Origin: Perkinsus olseni
Taxonomy: Eukaryota; Perkinsozoa; Perkinsida
Length of the DNA: 46,771 nucleotides
Direction of reading: 5' to 3'
Assembly: GCA_013115125.1 (NCBI GenBank)
Contig: JABANN010000257.1
Span: 1 to 46,771, forward strand
The notes under the pieces were generated by a model that was given only the letters and a program-made list of their open reading frames with translations, had not been told where the DNA came from and did no database searches. Of this stretch, positions 21,593 through 34,200 are shown in pieces; the stretch's first letter is position 1; each line of letters starts with the position of its first letter. The translations under genes and the position numbers were made by a program.

Positions 21593-22282
21593 GCCTTCCT
21601 TATGTGTTGGTCTGTGGAACTGTTAGTTCCCAGAAGGGCCGAGAACTCTCGAGGCCAACAGAAGGGGCGTGGCGAAACAGTTTATAAGTTGTTCTGTCGA
21701 GTTCCGATGTATTGCTTGTGTTGTTGTATAAAATTTCCCTTCTGCTGATGAGAGGTCTCACACCGGAGAAATTCATACAGTAGACAGTTTCCCACAGACG
21801 TTGTCTGCAGTGCGTGCTTCTTGTGTTACTTAAAGAATGTTAGGTTTTTCTGGGTGGCTTCCACTGTTGTTTTTCGGTTCATGCGTCTTCCTCTTAGTAA
21901 CAGTTTCCCTAGCGTGCTGTCTCCTAGGCTGAACGAACACAATACTATAAACGTCCTCAGATGAAATAAATGGGGCTGTCCTGAAGCCCACTATAATTGA
22001 CCATATCGATCATTGATACCAGAGGATTAAGCAGACGGCTCGTCTGAGGCTTTCGAAGGGTGGCCCTCGGTCGGAGCTAGGTATCCGTGTTAATAACGAT
22101 GGCACACGAATACCGTACGCTCGGACGGGGAGACTGACATCAAGTATGGCCAATGAAATTATAATTAGGGTAACAGTAGTGTAACAGCAACAACAAAAGT
22201 TTGACGGCATAGATTCAACAATAATACTGTGATCTGCGATTGAAAAAATAGGAGACCCTCATAAACTTTTCAAACCGTCTTC
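21593..22282. other. Intergenic region between ABCG copy 2 and isocitrate lyase
   Basis: This 690 bp stretch lies between convergent genes and should hold both 3' ends. It is AT-richer than its flanks and has an AAATAAA run near 21965. Short open frames on either strand show no motif, and I see no repeat or RNA gene. Confidence 0.45.
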
Positions 22283-23923
22283 TCAACTATTAGCTGGGGC
22301 CGTGGCGAGTTCCTCTAGGTCACGCTCTGTAGAGATGCCGGCGAGACGTGAGGTGGTTGTGGTAGCAGCAGAGCCTCCAGTAACGATCGATACAGCTGTG
22401 TCTATATAGTCAGCACCAGACCACTTCTGATGGGCAAGTATTTCGATACCATTATCTCTCTCCACCCTCTGAACATCTCTCATATAAGCGAGCATGTCTT
22501 CTTTACGGTAGTTCTTGGCAAGCAAATCCATATGAAGACCCGACACATGAAATCCAGCCAACGGTATGAACTGGAAAACGAAGCCCAATTCACCGAGCTT
22601 CCTCTGAAACTCGGCAATATCCTCATCAGACATCCCCATTTTATCCCAAAATAAACTCGGGAAGACGTTGTAAAGGAACATCGCTCCGCTATGGGCCTTC
22701 TTCACGCCGGTTGTGAACTCCTTCGCTTGAGCTAAGTCAGGCTTCTTGGCCTCCATCCAGGTCATATCAGAATACGGGGCGAATGAGCTGCTACGGCTGA
22801 TACACATCTTAGTGCCACCTTGTATGCGATAAAAACTCTCTCGAGTACGAGGAGCATCCCAACTCCAATACGGCAGTTCTTCATTTCCACCAAGCAACCT
22901 CTGAGCCTCCAGTCTCATCTCATGTATGCCCATTGTCAGGGACTTCTCATCCCATTCTTCAGTCGGCTTCCCCATCTCCCTCAGCTTCATTGATATGAGC
23001 TCAGGGAAGGTACACAGACGGACCTTGTCGATCCACTCAGCCTCTAATTCTGGTATTTTATCAGAGCAACCACTGTTGATAGCGTCCTCGACGATGTATC
23101 TCATGGGCCGTTCTTTGGCGACTTCGGGATTGGATGCTCCCAGAATGAAGGGGTGATCACGATCATCGACGTTGTTGTCGAGAAGAGTAGCTATCTCAGC
23201 GTCAGTCCTTGCTATGATAATGGTATCTGTCCCGAGTATATCAGCCGTTAGTCTCGCCGCCACGAGCCTCTCAATGTGTTCCCTGGTAGAGACTAGTACT
23301 TTACCACCCAAATGACCACACTTCTTCGTGGAAGCCTTCTGGTCCTCAAGGTGGATCCCAGCAGCCCCCTTCTCGATCATCATCTTCGCCAATCGCATAA
23401 CAGCAGTGATTCCGCCATGGCCACTATCACCATCAGCGACAATTGGAGCTAGAAAGTCTCTCAGAGGTTCGCCGTCGTAACCATTCTTGCTAGACCTCTG
23501 GAGTAGCTGACTTTTATCGTGGAAACACTGCGCTCTGAATATCTGCTCAACCTTGTCGGGAACTGTATTCGACGGGTAATCGCCAAAATCTGGACCCGGC
23601 TCTGTATTAGACGAGCATGTTGTAGCACACTGCCAACCGGAGATGTAGAGAGCATCGAGATACTTGGACACTTGAATAGCTTGCACGGGGTCCAGTACTC
23701 CTAGAGTCTTCACGGAGGTGCCCTCTTCTCTGGCCTTCACGAGTAGTGACCACAGCTTCTTGGCCATGGCATTGGACGGGTAGGTAGATCGAGTATCCTT
23801 ATTGCCTCGTAGACGGGCGACGTCCTCGGCAGAATAGGGCCTGCACTTCCCCTTCCAGCGCGATGATGACCACCATTGCTTCAACTCAGCAACGTCTTCT
23901 TCGAAGTGAGGAGAGTGCGACAT
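22283..23923 (-). CDS. ICL: Isocitrate lyase, intronless
   Basis: Isocitrate lyase (EC 4.1.3.1) splits isocitrate into glyoxylate and succinate, the first step of the glyoxylate bypass used for growth on acetate or fatty acids. This 546-residue protein has the length of eukaryotic-type enzymes. It shows SGWQ at 95-98, the metal-site segment ADGDSGHGG at 163-171, HLED at 191-194 and the catalytic KKCGH at 200-204 with Cys202. A conserved HQKWSGA segment lies near the C-terminus. The start is the ATG at 23923, and the frame is uninterrupted, unlike the intron-dense genes nearby. The C-terminus is APANS, so there is no SKL-type peroxisomal signal, and I see no clear mitochondrial leader. Cytosolic action is the simplest reading. 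Malate synthase, its usual partner, is not in this window. Confidence 0.95.
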   Translation of the reverse strand: MSHSPHFEEDVAELKQWWSSSRWKGKCRPYSAEDVARLRGNKDTRSTYPSNAMAKKLWSLLVKAREEGTSVKTLGVLDPVQAIQVSKYLDALYISGWQCATTCSSNTEPGPDFGDYPSNTVPDKVEQIFRAQCFHDKSQLLQRSSKNGYDGEPLRDFLAPIVADGDSGHGGITAVMRLAKMMIEKGAAGIHLEDQKASTKKCGHLGGKVLVSTREHIERLVAARLTADILGTDTIIIARTDAEIATLLDNNVDDRDHPFILGASNPEVAKERPMRYIVEDAINSGCSDKIPELEAEWIDKVRLCTFPELISMKLREMGKPTEEWDEKSLTMGIHEMRLEAQRLLGGNEELPYWSWDAPRTRESFYRIQGGTKMCISRSSSFAPYSDMTWMEAKKPDLAQAKEFTTGVKKAHSGAMFLYNVFPSLFWDKMGMSDEDIAEFQRKLGELGFVFQFIPLAGFHVSGLHMDLLAKNYRKEDMLAYMRDVQRVERDNGIEILAHQKWSGADYIDTAVSIVTGGSAATTTTSRLAGISTERDLEELATAPANS

Positions 23924-25293
23924 TTCGAAATTTTACCAAAGATACTAAACAGGTTCAGAGCTTGCAAGCACAGCCGATAGCCATCCGAAGATCCAGGAGG
24001 ATCCTTCCCGTTGCTCAGGGTATCTCAGGATCAGACCGTCAGCCCAACTCAGCTATAGGAGAGTAGGGCGACACTCGCTGTTCAGTGCATGGCATTCGCC
24101 ACATGCTGCATAGTGAGGGAGGAGCGTCTGAGCGGGGCCAGAGGCCTCACATTGAGGAGTTCGAAGGTTCCTGCATTAGTTAATGAGATGGGTGCTTTTC
24201 TGCTTAGTGTTTGCGTACACATCAGCACGCAGACGCATGTTGCTCCATCAGATTCAGTCGGACCCCAACGCGGGGCCAGGTGTGAGTTAGGCAGTTGTGC
24301 GCTCCCTCCAAGTATGAGCAATTGGGACGGGTTGTCAGACACGTCAATCGGCACTGATAGTCTCTCAAAGTTCCGAGCGCAAGGTCTCCTGTGGGCGGCC
24401 GACGTCACACGTGACACCACCGCTCTGCACGCACGCGTCGGAGACAGGTGAGGTGGAGCATCCTGAGCAAGGTGACTGTGTTGCGCCGTTCCACCGTCAG
24501 CTGCGATGCTCGAAGGCTTGCACATATGCCCCACGCTGTCTGAAGTCTTCAACAATCAAGGCCTCTTCCCCGTCCTTGGGTGCCAACTTGAACGTGAATC
24601 CCTACTCAGGAGACAGTGCCCCCTCCACGATATTGACTCTAATACTGGATGTATTATTCATAGCGAGAGCCCCTGAGAATCCCTGCCGTGACATCATACT
24701 TGATTCATTTCATTCTGGTTCGGTCGATTTAAATCCACTTGGGTCGCGCTCTTGATTGATCACACTGAGGGAGCGGCTTTTCTCTGACTCAGTCTTTCAC
24801 AAGACCCCTCTCTAGAATTGCTTCCATCACGTCCATGCTGATGTTGATTGACTTGACGTGAGAAGGCGGAAGCGCTTATCGGAGCTCGACACTCCACTCG
24901 GACCGGCCATTTCAGCGGTCTCCTCATCCCAGCAGGAGTCTTGGGATGAGAAAGTGCAACACTTTCGCCGACCCTTCACGGGAAGAAAGCACGTCCAAGG
25001 TCTGTCTTGATGGGCTGCTGCTAATTCCCACGGACGACGTAAACTGCGAGTGCTTTTCGCCCCGCATATCGGATTTCGGCTCTCCAACCGATCTCATACT
25101 ATCCGTTCAGGGGATGGAAGGAAACTGGAGTCTCGGTTTACCGTAGTTAGCGTCTCCACGGGCTGCAACCCGCCCATGCCTATAGCTTATCGGCATGTTT
25201 CTGGTGTGCACCGAGTGTTTTGTTACTCCAAGCTGTCAATCTGAAGAGGCTCTGAACTACGAGGAAAGAACCATCACAGCTGAACTCTCTTGA
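23924..25293. other. Divergent intergenic region with unassigned frames
   Basis: This stretch of nearly 1.4 kb lies between the start of isocitrate lyase on the minus strand and the start of the giant ARM gene on the plus strand. Open frames occur at 24089..24451 (+) and, antisense to it, 24082..24555 (-), neither with a motif. A plus-strand stretch at about 24859-24990 (SELDTPLGPAISAVSSS and a basic region) reads like coding sequence, but I cannot give it a start or splice sites. It could be an exon of a short gene or a 5' exon of the giant gene. No promoter motif is recognisable. Confidence 0.35.
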
Positions 25294-28200
25294 ATGTCTT
25301 CATTCGGGGAGCTCATCGCTGCTCTACAGTCAGTTAGGAGCGTCAAGGACAAACGACAGGCGATACGTAAGAGCCTCTCATTAAGAGGCATTTCGGTCTC
25401 CCCCTTCGTCGAGCATGGCGGTTACACCCGCTGTTTACTCTATGCGCCGGTACCTTCGCTGCCCATCACACAGGCCTCAGGCTCACTGGCTGCGCAATGT
25501 GGCAATCGTGTGAATGTGATGAAGATACTTCGCGCTGGTGGTTGGTCCAAGGCGATACAGCCGCTGCTCTCCTCGCTAGATCGAGAGGCTCAGGTCTGTG
25601 GTGTATCCCCTCTTTGCTGTATCGCTTTTGCCAGGTCTACGCCGCCCTTGCTGCGGCCAACTTGACCTCTTCTGATATCAGCCACGACGTTCTCTGTGAA
25701 GACGGTGCGATACCAGAGCTGCTGCAAGTAGCGCACGACTCGGATGAACCCGATCTCGTCGTCTATGGTCTACTAGCCCTTGGCAACCTGGCTGGGTCCC
25801 CTTCTACTCGATCAGCTATGATGAACTACAAAGTAGACCTGTGCCCGCCGGTTCGAGGATGCCCAGACAAAATGACACCCTCATAGGTTCTGCCGGCAGT
25901 GTACTCGATCTACACGAGACTTGCAAAGTTGGGCGACGCTGGAACGCGAAAGGAAGAGGCAAGGGTATCTCAATTGACGTCGAAGTTATTGTCGAGTGGC
26001 CAGGTCAAAGTCGCGGCTCTATTCGCCTTGTCAAACCTCACTGGATGTGCGAATCATAGAGAGATGATGATTAACGATCTCGACGTTCAGGAGGCTGTCT
26101 GGAAGTGAGACACTTTCGTTTGAACTCATCGCTGCGCTCGAGACCCTTGAATGCTTCACTTCAGGGACCTGTTTGACCCGTCCCAAAGAGTGATGGCTCA
26201 AGCCTTGGAGGTTATACGTGGATTGTCGGTCCACAAGAAGGCGCAAGAGATGCTCCCCACGATGGGTATCCTGCCCTACTTGGCTAGCATACTCCGAACT
26301 AAGATCGACAAGAACCTCAAAAACAAAGCCGTCACTGAGGAGATCAGGTGGGCATCTAAGAGACCTCGACGATCCAGAAAAGTTGGAACTTGCGTACATT
26401 GGAGTTGAACTTGCGCGGGGTACCGAGGGTGGCTCAGTGAGCTCCTTTCGTAGGCATGCGGCCATCGATATCCTAGTCCACGTCAGCTTCAATGAGGTGT
26501 CGGCCAGGATGATCATGGACTCCCCCGACTGCATTGAAGTGGTCTCGAAGCTGGCTGCACTGGGAGGAGGGGATCACGTTATTGAAGGCTTTGGAGATGA
26601 TGACAGCCTCTACTATGTGGAGCAGGTTAGTCTCACCCATGGTCCTGTCTTAGTTGATGGCTGCTGTTCAGGCTTTGTGCATCATAGCCAACCAACTAAG
26701 TGACCAGTCCACGCATACGGGTATCATGGAAGGGAAGGCGAGGGCCCTCTACGACGGTCTCCGTCATAATGTCAACTCGGCCGTGACGTCCGTGGTGGAG
26801 CATGTCCTCAGGGCCTACATGCACCTCAGCATGAGCACCAGGTAGTGGCCGGGGACGACTCCTACCGAGTGGATGATGGTGTTGCTCTCCGCAGGTACCA
26901 CGACCAGATACTGCAGACTGGTCTCATCTCGGGAGTGGTTATGGTAGCGATGCATGAGCAGTTGCCGTTGCCCATGAGAGTCTGTGCCATACAGCTGATG
27001 GCGTCCCTCTCGGCCACGAGCCCTACAGCTCCTAGCGGGGACTCGGTACAGGTGAGAACGATATTGGCTTTTCTCGTGGTGGCCAAGTGAGAAGGGCTAA
27101 TCATGAATCTACCATAAGTACTACTGCACCCAGTGTGTTACAAGCTCTCCCAGGCTGTCCTTCACCATCTGCTGCTACCGTGTTTTACAGTACGAAGTTC
27201 ATCATTGGTCGAATCGAAGAACGCAAGGAGGACAAGGTCAGCGCTCTGTTTTAGGCAGCATGTGCTTTGCTGGCCTCTGGAGCTGCCGGAAGTGAGGACA
27301 TGGAAGGCCCTACATTCCGCAAACGACGTACGACCCTTGCATCACGGGTCTATTCAATGATGCTGGCCTCTTATCAGCTCCAGTAGAGCAGAACCTCTAC
27401 CGCCAGTTGAAGCGGTACGCTGCGATGACGGTGGCCAACTGTGCTGCAGCTGCGGACAACGTGGACCACATCGCTGGAACTCATAGGGACGATGCGCCCT
27501 ATCTAAAGGCCATGCTGTGGGTTGGATTCTACTGAGCTGCTTGGCGTGGATGGGGGTGGGGCAGATACACGCTCTCGACCACGAGTGACCCTGTGCTCAT
27601 GTCCCACATTATAAGATGCTTCCACAACCTGATCAACAACAGTCCGGGTCGATGCGGGCGAATACTCATAGACGCTGGCCTGCTCAGTACTGTGTTCCTC
27701 AACCCTACAAATATCTCGAGAGAGGTGAGCATACCACAACTTCCCGAAATCCCAAGTCCTCCTGGTCGATCGATCGTATTTTGCATTTGGCGAGCATGAG
27801 TCTGGCTGGGCAGCTTGCCTGAGAGCCTGAGATACTTCTGCGTATCTGTGCCAGACGTTGCGGAGGTCGGGCCTGGTATCAGAGGGGGGCTTGGGTGGTG
27901 GCAATGAGAAACTGAAGAAGTATCTGGGGTACGATAAGATACCAGTGGATGATGATAGCCAAGAAGAGCACATGGAGAAGCTCCTGAAGGAAGAGGTATG
28001 GGGTGAGGGCGGCGGTAGAGTGTCCGATACATACACTACTTCTTGATGGTTTTACTCTATCTGCTGCGATCTGCTCGCCAGGGGCTCTCCAAACTCCCAG
28101 CTTTGGGTATCTACTGTAATGTGATGGCAAATATCTACCCTGGTCGTAGCCGGTGAGTGGAGGGAGAGTTGTCTGCTTCAGATTGATGAAGGCAGGCCCG

Positions 28201-31200
28201 GTGCAGCAGCGTCATCAGCCCCACTGCTACTACTGCAAGTCATCAATATAGACAGCTGCATATATCTTTGCGACATGCTGGTTGCTATGATAACCTCAGG
28301 GGAGTACTGCAAGGTTCGAATCATGAAGGTGGGCCGCTCAATGTGGCATTCCCTGGAGAGTGACTGCACACTGCTGTGGCCTGGCCGCTCTCTGTCGGTG
28401 CCACGGGAGGCCAAGGCTCGGAGGGCGAGTCCCAAATTTTCTTCCTTTTTCCTTCAGACCAAGAAAGATAATCCTCTGGTCTTCCAGAAGATCCTCACGC
28501 ATTGGGAAGGCAGCCAGCTGAAGGACCGCAGACTGGCCCCTCACTTGGCCCTCCTGTGCTCGACCGTCGCCTTCGAGGTTGACTGCCAGCATGAGTTCCT
28601 CCTTCAAGGTGGAGTACGCCTTGTCGTCAGAATGTATGAGGAACATTTCCCCGACGATGAGTAAGCCCGCCTAAGCACATGAGAGGATGACTAATGTCAC
28701 CGCCGAATATCGAGCATCGTTCCGGGTCTGTAGTATCGGTCGTACTTCGGAGGGCGGCATCGACATCGTGATCGGATGGACGTTTCACAGCTGTCTGCTT
28801 CAGGTACGTCCGCCTGTGTTGTGTGCTGAGCATTCTGTATCTCGTATCACCCGCGGACAACACCACAGGACAGGAGAAGCCAGCAGCTTCAAGGGTTCAA
28901 GAGGTCAGCTCGGAAGGGTGACTATAGCTGACCGCACTCGTTGTCAGGAGAGCAAGGCCGCGTCCCTCCGCGGTGTGGCTGTGGCAGAGGGCCTGCGCGT
29001 CCTACTGGCTGCCTGCGAGAACGAGACTCATGTCGAGATTGTAGCCAACGCCTTGAAGGCTCTCATGCCCTTTGCCGAATCCGAGCTGTAGGATGCCGTC
29101 CACTTGCGGCTCTCGCAGGGTTACCCCGTGTTTCCTGGTGGAGCGAGATGACGTTGATGACAGGATGGCCTTCTTCATCGTCCAGGTATCGGCCGATAAT
29201 TGGAGGCCCGTCGCTCAGAGGCATCGACATAGTCAGCAGCTACCTCTACTCTGACAATCTTGAACTCAAGCAGATCGCGGTGTTCCTGCTGCAGCATCTC
29301 CTCACGAGTGAGGCAGCAGTGGCGAGTGTGTGCCGCCTTCGAGGGGGTTCGGAAGTTGGAGCCCTCCTGGATACGCGTGTCCTCTTGAAAGGGCTATCGA
29401 TTGCTTGCTCAGGTCAGGCGAATAGGAGATCCTTCTTGGCCCTGGATCGGAACAGGTTTGACGAGGGAGAGGACAGTGCTGCGGTATGGAGGGTGATGGT
29501 ACAGCAGGAATCGCGGGTTCCCGTTGCAGGATATCCTGGACGAGGATGATCTGGAGGGCCTCGTGGACTGTCTGCCCATAGTGCGTCTCGGAGTACCCAA
29601 GAAGATAGCCTCCAAATCAAGCGGTAGTCGGGAACCCCTCCGCGACCGGCCCATTGGTGCTGCTTCAGGCCGTACAGGCGAAAGCAGCAACTCCTTGGAT
29701 CTCTCGGGCCTGAATAACATCTTCGCGGGAGGCCTCCACGACCCTTTCGTGCTCAAGTGCGCTGTCCGGACTCTGGCCTTACTGAGCCAGGAGAAGGACG
29801 TCAGAGCTCTCAATAGGATAATCGACTTCAAGGTATCTTCGGCTCCACCCCACCTGGGCTGTACTGGCACGATCTGCGGAAGTTGCGGTACTGCAGGTGC
29901 CGGTCTTACTCCACAACATATTTTACTCGGGGCAAATAGACGAGGAAACTGCAGAGGCCATCGTGGTCTTCACAGCGGAGATGTGCCAGACCAATGAGAA
30001 GACGCTTGATGCGATGGTCAAGTTGATGAACGGCCCGGCCCTTGTCAAAGTGGGTCCGCGGCATAGACGAAGGACAATGAGCTGGCACACCTCAGATCCT
30101 GGTCGCCTACCAAACGCTCGATCTATCTCCGACCACAAGACTGGTCTGCTTGGGGGCGATGAATGTCATTGCTCGCCATGGTCAGCTAGGTGTTGGCGAT
30201 GTGATCTGGGAGTATCGTCCTCTTAGGTAAGCACCAGGGGCTGCTGATAGACTTCCTTCCCATCCTGGCCGCTACTACCGATACGCTGCTGTATGGAAGC
30301 CCAGCAGGAGAGGTGGATAAGGTGGGCCGGAGCTTGCGGTGGATCTCAAGACGGTAGTGATTGCAGGGGTCGGACGATGTGAAGACGTCAGACCGGGATA
30401 AGGAAGGGGAGGAGGAGACCTATCACAGTACCTGTGCGGTGCTTGCCTCGATCCTCTGCGAGTTCTCATCGTCCTCGAACGACTCGGTGCAGAGCTCCCT
30501 CCTGTCGTGCAACGCGGTCAATGTTTTCCTGGCACTCTTGAATACCACATCAACTCCGAAGATCAATATTACCGGTGACAAGAAGGGGGAAGATACTCTC
30601 TTGGTAGAGCTGGTCATCACGGCCACGGTTGGAATATCGAATCTCGTCAGCGGAGTGCGGGGAGCCGAGTTTGTCAAGGAACTGCTGTGCCCGGCCGCGA
30701 AGGTTCAATACCTGGCGTCGCTGTTCCAATTGCCGCCTGGAAAGGTTTTGAAGGCGTTTTATCACGGCACCACCGGGCTGAAGGCTATCCAACGCACCTT
30801 CAAGTCCGACGTCTCCCCCGACGATTTGGAAGCGTCCACGATCGTGCCTTTCGGTGACTTCAATCCGACCGTCCATCCCCATGTGCTGATCTGTCGGCAC
30901 ATCCTCCGCACGCTGTGCGTGTGTGGCTTGCTTAACTTGGAGTTCCTCATCTCGGCTCTCCCAGCTAGAGTACTCGTAGCGATATGTCAAACAAGCTTGG
31001 GCTCTGATGATGCTCTGATGAAGTATCTTGGCGTATCTTTGATTTCTATACTGTGCGCAAGCCGTCCAATTGCTATGGAATTCGCCAAAGTGCCCTTCAT
31101 TATCAACTTTGTGATTGACAAGTTGCGGGCGAAGCTGGGCCAACCCGGGTTTTCGACGAAGATACTACTCAATGCGTCCACTACGCAGGGCCGTGCTCTG

Positions 31201-34200
31201 CAGGTTACCCCGGGCAGTGGGCGCAGCGGCGAGACTAGGTGGCACTCACAAGCGACCGAGTTCTACGGCTTTGTCTCAGCACTTGTATGCATCATCAGAA
31301 TAGGGGATATAGTGAGGGACGTTTATGGCACTGAGATAGACCGACAATCACTGGCACGACAGCTGAAGAGGAGAGGGAGAGGTGGAGGAGGGGTACTTGG
31401 GAGGCTGAGGGTTCAGGATGCGGCAAGAGAGGATGGAAAGGAGAAGGAGGTAGGCTGTCTCTGTGATGAAGGATGGGTTAATCTTACTGTACCCTACTCA
31501 GCCTCAACGAAGCTTGAATTTTTGTGCTGCTGGTGATTGAGAGAGAATTACGTCGTAACCCTCAGAACGATGTCGATCAATCTGCCTGCATGATAGAGGT
31601 TGGCAGTTGTTCCTCTTTTGTCACTCCTGAATTATCGTATCCTAATACGTTTCCATCAGGAATATCAGTAGCCCTCACGCTTCGAATGCCCCGTTGGGCT
31701 CTGCTGCTGAGATTGCCGCCTTCCGTTTCTCAGGATATGAAGATTGAGCGCGTCAGCCAGAAGAATTTGGACTTCCTAGTCACTCTCCCCGCTGCCATCC
31801 TCGGGTTCATGGACATCGACGCCTTGGCAGTCTTGCTACATAAGTATACAGCGACCAGCCTGCAGAGTACCGAGCAGGAGACTGGTCGGGAGGGGCAGGG
31901 CCAGAGTAGAGGGGGAAAGAGCATGAGCATTGGTCCACTGGATGGGGTCCATGAAGTGCTGTCAAAATTGGGTTATCTCTTGGTGCATGGTAGCCTGACG
32001 GGGAAGGCGGATGATGATGATGACGAGAATGTCGTGCCCCTGGAGATACGGAAGGAAGTCAGTTCAAGAGAAGCGTTACACACTATGACTGAGGGCATGC
32101 TCTCTTTGGTTAAAACCTTCGTCCGCCATACAACGCAGGCGGTCATGGGCATCAGCTGCTCGGTGTTGGATACTCTCATCCGCCTCACTTACGTCTGTCC
32201 GGCAGCCCTCTCTAGACAAGGGGTTGGCAAGATACTAGAAATGCTCAAGATTTGCCCGCTGGTACTCAAGCAGAGGCTCTGCGTGCTTCTGGCCAACGTC
32301 CTCTCGAGTGACGCGAGCGATGCTGATGCAACGATGATTGAAGGGGCCGTTGCTTCTACTGGAGGCTTCCTAGAAAGGCTTCTCTTCAATACTACCGATG
32401 CAGAGCTGAGACGGTTCCTCGCTGGGGCCTTGGCTAACCTCGTGTCCTTGCCGACGTGTGTGTCCACGACACTGAGGGCGAGTGCTGTGCTTCGACTCTG
32501 TACGGAGAGGATAAGTTGGGGGTACTATGTTTCGAACTTTGGACTGCATTTGCAGCTGGCGAGGTTGTTGAATAACGTAGCTCGGAACAGCCCAGCGTCG
32601 CTGAAGGACCCGCTGATGGTCCGATACATTTACTCGGCGGTGCGGCTCAGCTACAGGCTGGTGAGCAAGTTGGTGCCGACAGTGGAGGACCAGGGAGAAG
32701 GGGAGGAGAAAGAACAAGAAGTGTCGGAAAGTTTCACTTTGACGTTCACGGAAGTCGATGTGCCGCGGGTTGGGTTGAAGATGAGCTGGCAGCTGCCTCT
32801 CCCGCTGGTCAAGCATGTCTTCCCCGAGGGACCGGCAGATCGCAAAGGAGAGGTGAGTGGCCCATGAGAAGGGTTCCAATTTCGATGATCATCGCGAGGT
32901 GGTCTAATACTGGTGTGATCTAGGTCAGAGAGGGTGACTTCCTCCTCGCTATCAATGGTGACACGTCCGTGGTGACACAGGACTATTCGACCTCAATAGA
33001 GCCACTGTTGTTACAGAGGCCACTCAAGCTTACGTTCTGCCATCCACTAGAGCAAGAAGAGGAGAGGCCATCGACAGTGGACGAGGGGATCATCTCTGTG
33101 AGTGGGGCTAGGGCGTGTATCCTTGCTGAGTGAGCAGGACTCTTCGTCTCGGCTCCTGATGTCTTGGGGATGTTATTTTTGACTAATCTAGAATGGGTCC
33201 TCAAGTCTAGCGGGTTGAACACTGTGGAGTTGCATTCATCATCCTCGAGCTGATGCCAACTTCACCCAACGGTCCCGTCAGCTGACCCACCCGCCTCACC
33301 TGAGCTCCTCCTGGTTTGGCTACGAGCTAAGCCGGTGTCTTCTTTGCGATAGGATCCGACTGGGAAGTCCCTCGAAGCCGAAGAGGCCGCCGCTGCGGAT
33401 GAGAAGGAGTATCTTGAATGCTTCCAACTTCTCTTCCACGCTGTCTTTGCACTCTCCGGAGATCGGGCGCTCCAGCAAGCTATCCTGGCTGAGGACGGTA
33501 GGCGACGGCTGGCCTTTGCTGCTGCCAATGGCTCTTCGATTAGGTACCGAAGTGGGCCCTGTTGTTGAGTGGGTAGTCTCTACTTTCATCACTAGTGATG
33601 GGCCCAGTAGCGTGACGGGGGACGCCAAAGGCATAGCATCCCTCCACAGCATCGATAATAGAAGAACAGCGTAATAGCTTCGGGCTGCGGTGGCAGCACT
33701 AGGGCGTAGCTCAGGTACGCGATAGTGGCTAATATTTGCAAGTCGGCTGCAGTCAGTCAGGAGCTGTCCACTACTCTGGTGAAGAACATCAAGATGGATG
33801 CCACAGCAGACTCCAGTGGTGAGGAGGTGGACCCACCAGCGAGGGCCGAGGATGTCTTTGGCTCAGCCTCGTCGTCCTCCGAGTTCGCCAGTGAGGGGGA
33901 GCTGGCGGAGCTGCAGGCTGCCAATGACATGCAGAAGCTGTCCTTATACGCCTCTAGCCTGTAGGAAGGCGGAGCATCCGTACAGAAGAGCCGTTGGTGT
34001 AGATATTTCCACGGCATCGAAGGGGACAAGTTGGGCGTTGATCCCGAGGCATTGGAGCTCATCATCCGTCTCTCGAAGCAACAGCTTGAGGAGGCTGGTG
34101 GCCACGAGACTCTCGCGTCGGCCGGTGAGTGGACTCTCCTTTACAGTGGGCCCTAGCGACCCTTGCTGTAGGCACGGCTGGGGAGTCGATAAACGATCAG

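Noticed and set aside
24082-24555. Overlapping sense and antisense frames between isocitrate lyase and the giant gene
   Set aside because: Neither has a domain, good composition or clear start context; one may be a mirror of the other, so I left both unassigned.
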